From NCBI GenBank assembly GCA_016709545.1, contig JADJMO010000010.1, positions 62,001 through 126,000 of the forward strand: a DNA stretch of 64,000 bases, read 5' to 3'. The stretch comes from Myxococcales bacterium. Lineage in GTDB: Bacteria > Myxococcota_A > Polyangia > Polyangiales > JADJMO01. The stretch's first letter is position 1. The number at the start of each line of letters is the position of its first letter. Under the pieces are notes generated by a model. That model did no database searches and was not told the origin of the DNA. It was given only the letters and a program-made list of their open reading frames with translations. The position numbers and the translations under genes are program-made. This document shows positions 45,965-53,196 of this stretch, piece after piece.

Positions 45965-47353
45965 CTAGCCGGGACGGACGCAGCGAAACCCGACGTGGAG
46001 ATAGGCACCCTCCACCTGCCGTTGACGCACGGCGGCGGCGATCTCGCGCGGCGCGTGGATGATGCTCCCGCCGCGGACCCCGAAGCCTCCCAGCATGCCC
46101 GGCACGAACGTGCACGTCGGGTCGTGGAGCACCGCGGTGGTGGCCGGGTGGAAGCACGGGCCGCTCTGCGGCTGGAAGGCATCGCGCGTCCACTCCGAGA
46201 CGTTGCCGGCGAGATCGAGGACCTCGACGCCGCCGAGCAGCACGCGGTCGCGCGCGCGCCCGTCGAGGCGGGTCACGGCGTAGGGGAGGCCGAACGAATC
46301 GGCGCCCTTCTTCGGGCGACAGTTGCCGTTGTAGGCCGAGATCTCGGCCGGCCCTCCCGGGAATCCACCGTGTCCCCAGATGGCGTCTTCGCAGGCAGGC
46401 AGGTCGTCGCCCCACGGGAACCGTCGGCCGCGCATGCCCCCGGCCACGTACTCGAACTGCGCCTCGGTCGGCAGATCTCCGCCGCGCGCGACGCAGTGGG
46501 CGCGCGCGGACTTCTGCGAGAGGCAGACGATGGGGAGCGCGTCGCGCGGGGACGGCGTGCTCGTGTACGTGCACCAGTCCTTGGAGTCGGTGCCCGTCTC
46601 CGAACCCGTCCACGGGAGGACCGCGGTGGCCGCGGCGAGCTCACGGAACGCCGCGACCTCGACCTCGTGGACGTCGACGTAGAACGGAGAGAGCACGATG
46701 AGGTGGGGCTGGTCGGCGTCGGTCTCGGCGCGCGCGATCAGCGTGGGATCGCCGCTCAGGTAGGCGCCGCCGGGCACGCAGGCCATCCCGCTCGGGGCGG
46801 GTGCGGAGCACGGTGTCCGGCCCGCGCTGGCCCACGTGCCCACACTCGGTCCACCGCTCGGGTCCACCGCGCGCGGTGCGTCCTTCGTGCCGACGGGACG
46901 CGCGAAGGTGTCCGTCGGCAAGAACACGCGCGCGTCGACCGCGCCCTCGACGGGGATCGGCGGCAGCGAGACCCACGCCTCGAGCCCTGGTGGCAGGTCC
47001 CCGGCGAGGGCGGTGCTCCGCTTGTAGAGCAACACGTGCAGCCGCACGACCTCGCCGGGCGCGCCGACGACGGTGAAGCTCGCGCCAGCGGTGAACGTCT
47101 CGGCGTCGGCGTCGGTCTCGCGCAGACAGTCCGCGCAGCGGCCGCCGTCGGCGCCGCGCAGCACCTCGATCCACAGCGCGTCGAACAGCGGGATGGGTGC
47201 GTGTTCGTCGAGCGGGGGCCCGCGCACCCGCGACGGCAAGGGGGCGTCGGTGTCGAGCGTCACGCGTACGTGGCCGACGGGCAGCGCGCTCGTGCGCGTG
47301 CCGCACGCCGCGACGATCGCGAGCAGCAGGAGCAGCAGCGCGCGAAGGGTCAC
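45965..47353 (-). CDS. Formylglycine-generating-enzyme-fold lipoprotein
   Basis: 462 residues starting at GTG 47353, which overlaps the upstream gene's stop (GTGA) and yields a lipobox signal LLLLLLAIVAAC. A beta-sandwich region of about 190 residues follows (VRVTLDTDAPLP, FTVVGAPGEVVRL). The FGE/SUMF1-like domain (about 225-460) has MACVPGGAYLSGDP, HEVEVAAF, LPTEAQFEYVAGGMRGRRFPWGDD, LDLAGNVSEWTRDAF, RGGS and HVGFRC. Active-site Cys of true FGE are not evident, so this is probably a carbohydrate- or ligand-binding FGE-fold protein. Confidence 0.82.
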   Translation of the reverse strand: MTLRALLLLLLAIVAACGTRTSALPVGHVRVTLDTDAPLPSRVRGPPLDEHAPIPLFDALWIEVLRGADGGRCADCLRETDADAETFTAGASFTVVGAPGEVVRLHVLLYKRSTALAGDLPPGLEAWVSLPPIPVEGAVDARVFLPTDTFARPVGTKDAPRAVDPSGGPSVGTWASAGRTPCSAPAPSGMACVPGGAYLSGDPTLIARAETDADQPHLIVLSPFYVDVHEVEVAAFRELAAATAVLPWTGSETGTDSKDWCTYTSTPSPRDALPIVCLSQKSARAHCVARGGDLPTEAQFEYVAGGMRGRRFPWGDDLPACEDAIWGHGGFPGGPAEISAYNGNCRPKKGADSFGLPYAVTRLDGRARDRVLLGGVEVLDLAGNVSEWTRDAFQPQSGPCFHPATTAVLHDPTCTFVPGMLGGFGVRGGSIIHAPREIAAAVRQRQVEGAYLHVGFRCVRPG

Positions 47354-48912
47354 GGCGCTCCCTTGCGCATGCAGCGGAACGAGATGTCGGTCGGGATCAT
47401 GAGCCCCCCGAGCGGCAGGCGCGCGGTCGACATCATGAGGAACGGCTGCAGCCCCCAGCCACCGCCCCGGCTCGTGTGGCGCGAGGTGTCGCCGGCGCCG
47501 CACGTCGGATCGTGGATCGGCTGCGAAAGCCAGCACCGCGATCGGAACGGCTGGAACACGTCGCGCGAGAACTCGGCCTGCCCTCCCCCGAGGCCGTGGA
47601 TGGAGAGGCCGTGGCCGAGGATCGGCGTCTCGTCGCCCGGGCCCTCGGTGACGGGGCCGGGCGTGTACGGCTTGCTCCATGGCTTCTGGATGCACTCGGT
47701 GCCACCCACCACCGGGTCGCGCTCGCGCCCGTAGACCTGCAGATCGCAGCGCGGAGGCGCAGTGCCCCACGGGTACGGCGTCTTGCGCGGTCGCCCCGCG
47801 GCCGAGGCCACCCACTCGTAGTGCGCCTCGGTGAGCAGGTCGCCGCCGGCGAACCGGCAGAGCGCGCGCGCGGTGTGCCAGGGCAGGCAGTTGAGCGCGA
47901 ACACCTCGCGGCTCCCGTCACCGGGGAGCGGTGCCGTGGAGAAGGTGCACTGCTCGATCGGGTCTTCGGTGGGCGCGAGCGGCAGCGGTTTGTCGTTGGG
48001 GATGGGGAGGTCTGTTTCGTCGTCGACGGCGAACCCCGCCGCGAGCGCCTCGCGGTAGCGCGCCACCGTGAACTCGTAGCGATCGACGCGCAGCGCCGGC
48101 ACGTGCACGAGGCGCGGCGGGTTGGTGCTCACGTCGCGCCCGTCGATCAGGCCCACGTTGCCGAGGATCGGGTCGCCGAGCACGAACGTGCCACCGCCGA
48201 CGCACACCTCTTCGTCGAGCAGCGGCGTGCCGTCCTTGGCGGTGTGTGGCGGGCGCGGCGTCTCGGTGCAGGGTGCAGGACCGAACGCCGTGCCGACGAG
48301 CGAGGTGGACGGGGGCGGTCCGCTTTCGGCGCTGGCGGCCACGCGCGCGCCGTTGACACAGGTGGTCGCGTTCGCGAGATCGACCATCGTGCCTGCGCAC
48401 GCGGCGCGCAGCACGACGCGGGCGGTCGCTCCCTCGGGTCCGAGGGCGACGCGGGAGAGGTGGTCGACCGTCACCGTCGGGATCGGCTCGGAGCGGGGGG
48501 TGACGTCGACCCCGTCGGTCAGGAGTCGCGGCAGGTCCGTCGCCGCGGGCAGCGGGATCACCTCGGCGGCGGGCAGCGGTCCCGGGCGCTCCTCGAACCG
48601 TTCGCCGCGGTAGTCCCGCACGAGGCCCCGCGGATACGCGCGCAGGCGGACCAGCACCGAGCGCGGGCGGTCGTCGGGCGCGAACACCGTGAAGGTCGCC
48701 GGCCAGCCGCGCGGATCGGCGCGGGGGACCTCGCGCGACTCGATCCACGTGCCGTCCTCGAGGTAGACGTCGAGTCGGAGCTGCAGGGCGAGGCGATCGA
48801 CGGGGAGATCGGTGTCCACCGCCAGCGTGACCTGCGGCAGAGGCGGCAGCGTGCGCGCGCACCCCGTCGCGTCGGGCAGGAGCAGGAACGCGAGGAGGAG
48901 CGCCCGCCTCAT
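47350..48912 (-). CDS. Formylglycine-generating-enzyme-fold lipoprotein, paralogue
   Basis: 520 residues from ATG 48912. Lipobox-like LLPDATGC is followed by an N-terminal beta domain whose start VTLAVDTDLP resembles VRVTLDTDAP of the downstream paralogue. The FGE-like domain includes CVGGGTFVLGDP, LRVDRYEFTVARYREAL, DLLTEAHYEWVASAAGRPRKTPYPWGT, SIHGLGGGQAEFSRDVF and ISFRCMRKGAP. The two genes are coupled by a 4 nt overlap. They may have arisen by duplication. Function and localisation are as for the neighbour: likely outer-membrane or periplasmic, role unknown. Confidence 0.82.
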   Translation of the reverse strand: MRRALLLAFLLLPDATGCARTLPPLPQVTLAVDTDLPVDRLALQLRLDVYLEDGTWIESREVPRADPRGWPATFTVFAPDDRPRSVLVRLRAYPRGLVRDYRGERFEERPGPLPAAEVIPLPAATDLPRLLTDGVDVTPRSEPIPTVTVDHLSRVALGPEGATARVVLRAACAGTMVDLANATTCVNGARVAASAESGPPPSTSLVGTAFGPAPCTETPRPPHTAKDGTPLLDEEVCVGGGTFVLGDPILGNVGLIDGRDVSTNPPRLVHVPALRVDRYEFTVARYREALAAGFAVDDETDLPIPNDKPLPLAPTEDPIEQCTFSTAPLPGDGSREVFALNCLPWHTARALCRFAGGDLLTEAHYEWVASAAGRPRKTPYPWGTAPPRCDLQVYGRERDPVVGGTECIQKPWSKPYTPGPVTEGPGDETPILGHGLSIHGLGGGQAEFSRDVFQPFRSRCWLSQPIHDPTCGAGDTSRHTSRGGGWGLQPFLMMSTARLPLGGLMIPTDISFRCMRKGAP

Positions 48913-48956
48913 GGGGAGACCTCGCCACGTCGTCACGCGCGAAGCAAGGCGCGGGC

Positions 48957-49991
48957 TCAGGGCTTGGCGCCGACCTTGGTCGGGTAACCCTGTGTCTTCC
49001 AGTGGAAGAAGCCCTCGTCGAGCACCTTCACCTTGGTCCACCCCGCCTTCACGAGCGCATCCGCGGCCGCGCCGGACTCCGCGTGCGGGCAGGCGCAGTA
49101 CGAGATGATCGTGGCGTCGCGCGGCAGCTGCGAGAAGTAGTCGGTGACCGAGTAGAACGGCACCGAGACCGCGCCGGTGATGTGCTCGCGCGAGTAGTCT
49201 CCGGGCGCACGCGCATCGAGGAACACGAGGCGCGCGCCGCGGTCGAGCTCCGCCTTCACCTTCGCGGCGGGCGCGTAGGGGCCGGCGTCGAACACCGCGT
49301 CGGGGCCGGTCGGGTTCACGACCGGGTTGCCGAGGTCCTTGCTGGGCAGCTCGGTCGGCGGCTCGGTCGCCGGCTTGGCCCAGCTGCGCACGAGCGCCGT
49401 GAGGTCACGCAGGTTCTGATCGGTCAGCGTCGCGCCGAAGCCCGGCATCGGTGTGCCCGGGCGGCCGAACTCGATCGCGTGGCGCACGAACCCATCGCTC
49501 GCCACGGCGAGCAATTCGGGGTTCGCGATGCTGATGTACTTCTGGCCCTTGCCCTCGACGCCGTGGCACTCGAGGCAGAACGTGGCGTACACCGCCTGGC
49601 CTCGCAGCGGCTCGCCGCCCGTCACCGGCGCGCGCACGTCCACGCTCGGCTTGCTCTGGAACGCGCGCAGGAACGCGACGAGCCGGTCGACGTCCGCGTC
49701 GGACAGTGGCCCGCCCGCGGCCTTGCCCCACGCCGACATCGTCGTGCCCGGACGGCCGCGCGCGATGCCGCGCCGGATCAGCTCGTCGCTCGCGGTCGCG
49801 AGGAACTCCTGGTTGCCGAGCGCGGTCGCGTTGTCGGCGACGTAGCCCTCACCCTTCTTGCCGTGGCAGAGCGCGCAGTAGCGCTCGTAGAGCAAGCGGC
49901 CCTCTTCGATGCGCGGGTCTGGCGGGGACTCGCTCGTGCAGCCGACGACGAGGCACGTGATGAGGCTCAGCCAACCGACCCGGGGCGACAT
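48957..49991 (-). CDS. Lipoprotein with two cytochrome c domains and a rhodanese domain
   Basis: 344 residues. Lipobox LVVGC at residue 18. Cytochrome c domain 1 (about 28-112) has heme motif CALCH and distal-side Met candidate in GTTMSAW. Domain 2 (about 128-208) has CLECH and GTPMPGFG. The C-terminal rhodanese-like domain (about 250-340) has LVFLDARAPGDYSREHITGAVSVPF and a YCACPHAESG active loop, in which the first Cys is the persulfide nucleophile candidate. Linking heme electron transfer to sulfur transfer is an unusual composition. A leaderless-type promoter TGCTAGATC precedes it, but it also lies 52 nt behind the pentaheme gene in the same direction. Confidence 0.9.
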   Translation of the reverse strand: MSPRVGWLSLITCLVVGCTSESPPDPRIEEGRLLYERYCALCHGKKGEGYVADNATALGNQEFLATASDELIRRGIARGRPGTTMSAWGKAAGGPLSDADVDRLVAFLRAFQSKPSVDVRAPVTGGEPLRGQAVYATFCLECHGVEGKGQKYISIANPELLAVASDGFVRHAIEFGRPGTPMPGFGATLTDQNLRDLTALVRSWAKPATEPPTELPSKDLGNPVVNPTGPDAVFDAGPYAPAAKVKAELDRGARLVFLDARAPGDYSREHITGAVSVPFYSVTDYFSQLPRDATIISYCACPHAESGAAADALVKAGWTKVKVLDEGFFHWKTQGYPTKVGAKP

Positions 49992-49997
49992 GGGCGA

Positions 49998-50006
49998 GAT
50001 CTAGCA
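49998..50006 (-). promoter_or_regulatory. Extended -10 promoter (TGCTAGATC), leaderless
   Basis: On the minus strand TGC plus TAGATC ends 6 nt before ATG 49991. It could give the cytochrome c-rhodanese gene its own transcript in addition to readthrough from the oxidase gene. Confidence 0.4.
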
Positions 50007-50043
50007 GCGTGGAGCACTTCGCGCAGCCGAGCCCTGCCCTTGA

Positions 50044-50469
50044 TCAGTCGTCGCTCTTGGGCTTGTTCTTCTTGGCCGGCTTCCAGCCCGACGTGCTGTG
50101 GCAGTCCTCGCAGGTCTCCGCCTTGTTCTCGTGGCGCTTGGCCTTCTTGTACGCGTCGCGGTGGCAGTCGATGCAGAGCTTGCTGGTGCCCTTGTAGACC
50201 GGCGGCGAGCCCTTGTGACACTTCAGGCAGGAGGCCTTCTCGTGCTTCCCCGTCAACGGCCACTCGTGCTCCACGAAGGTGGGGTGCCAGCCGTTCTGGC
50301 TGTGACACACCGCGCAGGTCATGGGCTTGCTGCCCACGTGGCGCTTCGCGTGCTCGTACTCGGCGAGGTGACAGGTCACGCACTCGCCCGCATGGCCCTT
50401 CGGGAAGGCCTCGCCTTGGCTGCAGCCTCCGACCAGGAAGGCGAGCGCGATCAGGGACCGGGGGGTCAA
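50044..50469 (-). CDS. Pentaheme c-type cytochrome lipoprotein
   Basis: 141 residues from TTG 50469, chosen because GAGGAG lies 6 nt upstream, and it gives a signal peptide with lipobox LVGGC. TTG overlaps the oxidase stop (TTGA), a translational-coupling arrangement. Five CXXCH heme motifs are present: CVTCH, CAVCH, CLKCH, CIDCH and CEDCH. Extra His (AKRHVG, EHEW, GKHEK, AKRHEN) may be second axial ligands, as in small tetra- to pentaheme c3/NrfH-like cytochromes. The C-terminus is Lys-rich. Position right after a NADPH oxidase suggests it takes electrons on the outer face. Confidence 0.9.
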   Translation of the reverse strand: MTPRSLIALAFLVGGCSQGEAFPKGHAGECVTCHLAEYEHAKRHVGSKPMTCAVCHSQNGWHPTFVEHEWPLTGKHEKASCLKCHKGSPPVYKGTSKLCIDCHRDAYKKAKRHENKAETCEDCHSTSGWKPAKKNKPKSDD

Positions 50470-52457
50470 AACTTCTCCTCGTGGAACGCGAAGCCGAGGC
50501 GCTCGCAGATCGGTCGGAGCTTCTGCCCGAGGCCGTGGGGGCCGCAGAAGAACACCTCCACCGGCTCGGGCGCGTGGCGCTTCTGGACGGCACCGAGCAG
50601 CGTGTCCCAGTCGGGCGGCCCGAGATGGGTGTGGGTGCGCAGGCCCGTGAACATGTCGCTCCTCCCCGCGCTCCGCATCGCGTCGCGGGCGAGCTCGAGG
50701 CCGAGCGAGGTGGCGCCGGCGCGCCCCGCGGTCATGCAGAGGTGGATCTCGAGCATCTGCTTGGCGTCGCTCTCCTCGAGGTCGCGCAGGAGCGCAGCGA
50801 ACCACTCGAACGAGTACTGGTCGCGGTTGAGCCAGAAGAAGTGCGCGTGGGCCAGCTGCGAAGGACGGTCGCTCTTGCCGTTGCCCCGGAGCACCAGGCT
50901 CTCGAGCACGCTCGCGAACGGCGTGACGCCGATCCCCGCGCCGATGAGCACCACGTTCCTGGCCGCGAAGATGCGCGCGGTCGGGGTGCCGTAGGGACCG
51001 TCCACGTAGGCCACGAGGTCCTTGGGCTCGTTGCGCTCCTCGACCACCCGGCGCAGCGCGGCCGACCAGTTGCCGAGCGAGCGCACGTGGAAGCCGAGGT
51101 TCGGCTGCTCGGGCGCCGAGCTGATGGTGAACGGGTGCCACTCCCGCTGGGCGATCGCGGGGATCCGCAGGAAGGCGTAGTCGCCGGGCTGGAACGTCAT
51201 CGCGCGCGGGCGGGTGAGCTCGAGCCGCGTGACCCCGGAGCGGAGCGCCGCGGTGGCCACGATGTCGGCGCGGCGCCCGCGGCGAGCGAGCCGCAGGGCC
51301 TGCTCGACGAGGAACGCGAGCAACGGCAACCCGGCGAACAGGAGCACGCGGGGCGCGTGCACGATCACGAGCCCGATCCACACCACGTAGAGCAGGTGGG
51401 TGAAGTAGAACAGCTCGAACCGGCGACCGCGGCGCACGAACGGCAGCGAGCACACCCACATCAGCGTGAACACGGCCAGCAAGAGCGTGCCGGTGAGGCC
51501 GATCGTCGTGCCGAACAGGAGCCGGTCGAGGCCGCGTGGGTGGCCGCTCGGGTAGACGACGAGGAACGCCGCGGCGTGCACCAGCGCCACGACGAACAGC
51601 ACGTGCCCGACGATCTGGTGGAAGGTGATCGCCGAGTCGAGCGGCAAGAGGCGACCGAGCGCGGTCGGGCGCACCTTGGTGAGCAAGCGCCGCATCATCG
51701 GCAGGAGGACGAGCGCGGCGTCCAGCGACAGCATGGTGCCGAGCGCGCGGCCCACCTGCATCAGCGGGTTCGCGCCGCGCACGAGCCCGCGCCCGAGCAC
51801 GACGCCGAACATCGCCAGGTTGGCCAGCACGAACAGCGCGATGAAGATGGCGGGGCCTCGGTCGGGCGCGATGCGCGGACCGTCCTCTTTCGATCCCTTG
51901 CCGCGGTCGAGCCAGCGGAGGAGGTCTTCGTTCGGCGAGATCCAGATGGCCTCGCTCCGCACCATCCGGGTCAGCAGGTCGGGGCGGGTGGCCACGTGGG
52001 CCTCGAGCTCCTCGAAGCTGAGCTTCCCGTCGCCGTCGCGATCCGCGCGGCGGAGGAGCTCGCGCACCAGCGCCTCGGCGGGCTGGGTGACCCGCTCCTT
52101 GGTGTCGCTCTCCGCGAGGCTGATGGTGATCATCCGCAGGAGCTCGTCGCGGTCGAGGCTCCCGTCGTCGTCGTGGTCGTGGATGCGGAACGCGAACCGG
52201 AGCTTCTCGCGATCGGTGCCCGCGACGAGCGCGCGGATGCCCTCGAGGAACTCGTCCTTGCGGACGACGCCGTCGCCGTTCTGGTCGAGGACCTCGAGGA
52301 CGCGGCGCGCGAAGTACGGGTTCTGGAGGTGCAGCGCCTTCTTGAGATCGTCGAGGTCGATGACCGCGTCGGGACCGGCGTGCTCCGCGAACGCTCGCTC
52401 GAGGATCGCGAGCAGCTCGCGATCGATCGAGGACGGCGGGCGAGAGGGCGGCGACAA
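50466..52457 (-). CDS. EF-hand NADPH oxidase (NOX5/Rboh-like)
   Basis: 663 residues. Start TTG 52457, with a -10-like TACATA (minus strand, 52466-52471) 8 nt upstream. Three canonical EF-hand loops, D58-E69, D94-E105 and D139-E150, plus a degenerate first hand, form a Ca2+ module as in NOX5. Ferric-reductase-like membrane domain (about 203-390): His280-x13-His294 in TM3 and His354-x12-His367 in TM5, the exact spacing of the two-heme pairs in gp91phox. Flavin site HPFTISS (441-447), NADPH site GAGIGVTPF (506-514), FFWLNRDQYSFEWFAALL, FFCGP (636-640) and a C-terminal aromatic Phe as in NOX enzymes. It should move electrons from cytosolic NADPH across the membrane to oxygen or, more likely here, the pentaheme cytochrome. 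Calcium gating is predicted. Confidence 0.93.
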   Translation of the reverse strand: MSPPSRPPSSIDRELLAILERAFAEHAGPDAVIDLDDLKKALHLQNPYFARRVLEVLDQNGDGVVRKDEFLEGIRALVAGTDREKLRFAFRIHDHDDDGSLDRDELLRMITISLAESDTKERVTQPAEALVRELLRRADRDGDGKLSFEELEAHVATRPDLLTRMVRSEAIWISPNEDLLRWLDRGKGSKEDGPRIAPDRGPAIFIALFVLANLAMFGVVLGRGLVRGANPLMQVGRALGTMLSLDAALVLLPMMRRLLTKVRPTALGRLLPLDSAITFHQIVGHVLFVVALVHAAAFLVVYPSGHPRGLDRLLFGTTIGLTGTLLLAVFTLMWVCSLPFVRRGRRFELFYFTHLLYVVWIGLVIVHAPRVLLFAGLPLLAFLVEQALRLARRGRRADIVATAALRSGVTRLELTRPRAMTFQPGDYAFLRIPAIAQREWHPFTISSAPEQPNLGFHVRSLGNWSAALRRVVEERNEPKDLVAYVDGPYGTPTARIFAARNVVLIGAGIGVTPFASVLESLVLRGNGKSDRPSQLAHAHFFWLNRDQYSFEWFAALLRDLEESDAKQMLEIHLCMTAGRAGATSLGLELARDAMRSAGRSDMFTGLRTHTHLGPPDWDTLLGAVQKRHAPEPVEVFFCGPHGLGQKLRPICERLGFAFHEEKF

Positions 52458-52524
52458 GGTCGCTGTATGTACCGCAAGGGCGCCGGCACGAGGCAGGCTT
52501 CCTCATGACCATCTCGGCCACGCG

Positions 52525-53169
52525 TCAGGGGTCGACGACGCCGAGGCGATGCATCCACGCCGCGAGCTCCGCGCCGTGTCCGCCGCGCGCCGCGAGCACC
52601 CTCGCCACCCGGATCCGATCTTCCGGCGAGCGGTTCTGACTGACCTTGGCCCTCACCTCGATGCGCTCCACGTGCAGCGTGAGTCCAACGATGGCGTCGA
52701 GCAGGGCCTCGATCTCGGCGGCGGGCACGCGGTCGCGCGACCACGGGAAGTTCTCGATGGCCTCGTGGTGCGCCGCGAGCGCGTCGAGCAACGCCGTGAG
52801 CTCAGGCCTGGGCATCGGCGCCGAGACGCGGCCGCGCGCGGTCGCCACGAGGTAGTTCCAGGTCGGGACCTCCTCGTCGGGGTGGCCGTACCACGTGGCC
52901 GAGACGTAGGCGTTCGGCCCCTCGAAGAGGACCGTGGCGCGCCCTCGCGCCGCCGCGAGTCGCGCCACCGGGTTGCTCTGGGCGAAGTGTGCGCGCAGCT
53001 CGGTGAGCGTCCCGCGCGCGTCGAACGACGCCACGAACGGCGCGTGGCCCACCACGACCTCGTCCTGCTCGTCGACCGCGATCAGCGTCCCGAACGGGTG
53101 CGCCTCGACGAACGCGCGTACGGCGGCCGGGTCGGTGACGGTGAACGGGTTCACGCTCCGAGTACACAC
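52525..53169 (-). CDS. PaiB-family FMN-binding protein
   Basis: 214 residues, GTG start at 53169 (GTG 53154 also possible). PaiB features are NPFTVTDPAAV at the N-terminus, AHFAQSNPVARL, the YVSATWYG and VPTWNYLVA segments of the split-barrel FMN/heme fold, and a C-terminal KVSQNRSPEDR. Members are annotated as negative transcription regulators of sporulation and protease genes, though direct DNA binding is not general. It lies 67 nt upstream of the NADPH oxidase gene on the same strand, so a redox- or heme-linked role in the operon is possible. Confidence 0.85.
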   Translation of the reverse strand: MCTRSVNPFTVTDPAAVRAFVEAHPFGTLIAVDEQDEVVVGHAPFVASFDARGTLTELRAHFAQSNPVARLAAARGRATVLFEGPNAYVSATWYGHPDEEVPTWNYLVATARGRVSAPMPRPELTALLDALAAHHEAIENFPWSRDRVPAAEIEALLDAIVGLTLHVERIEVRAKVSQNRSPEDRIRVARVLAARGGHGAELAAWMHRLGVVDP

Positions 53170-53196
53170 CCGCGCCGCCGGCGAAGCAAAGCGCGG

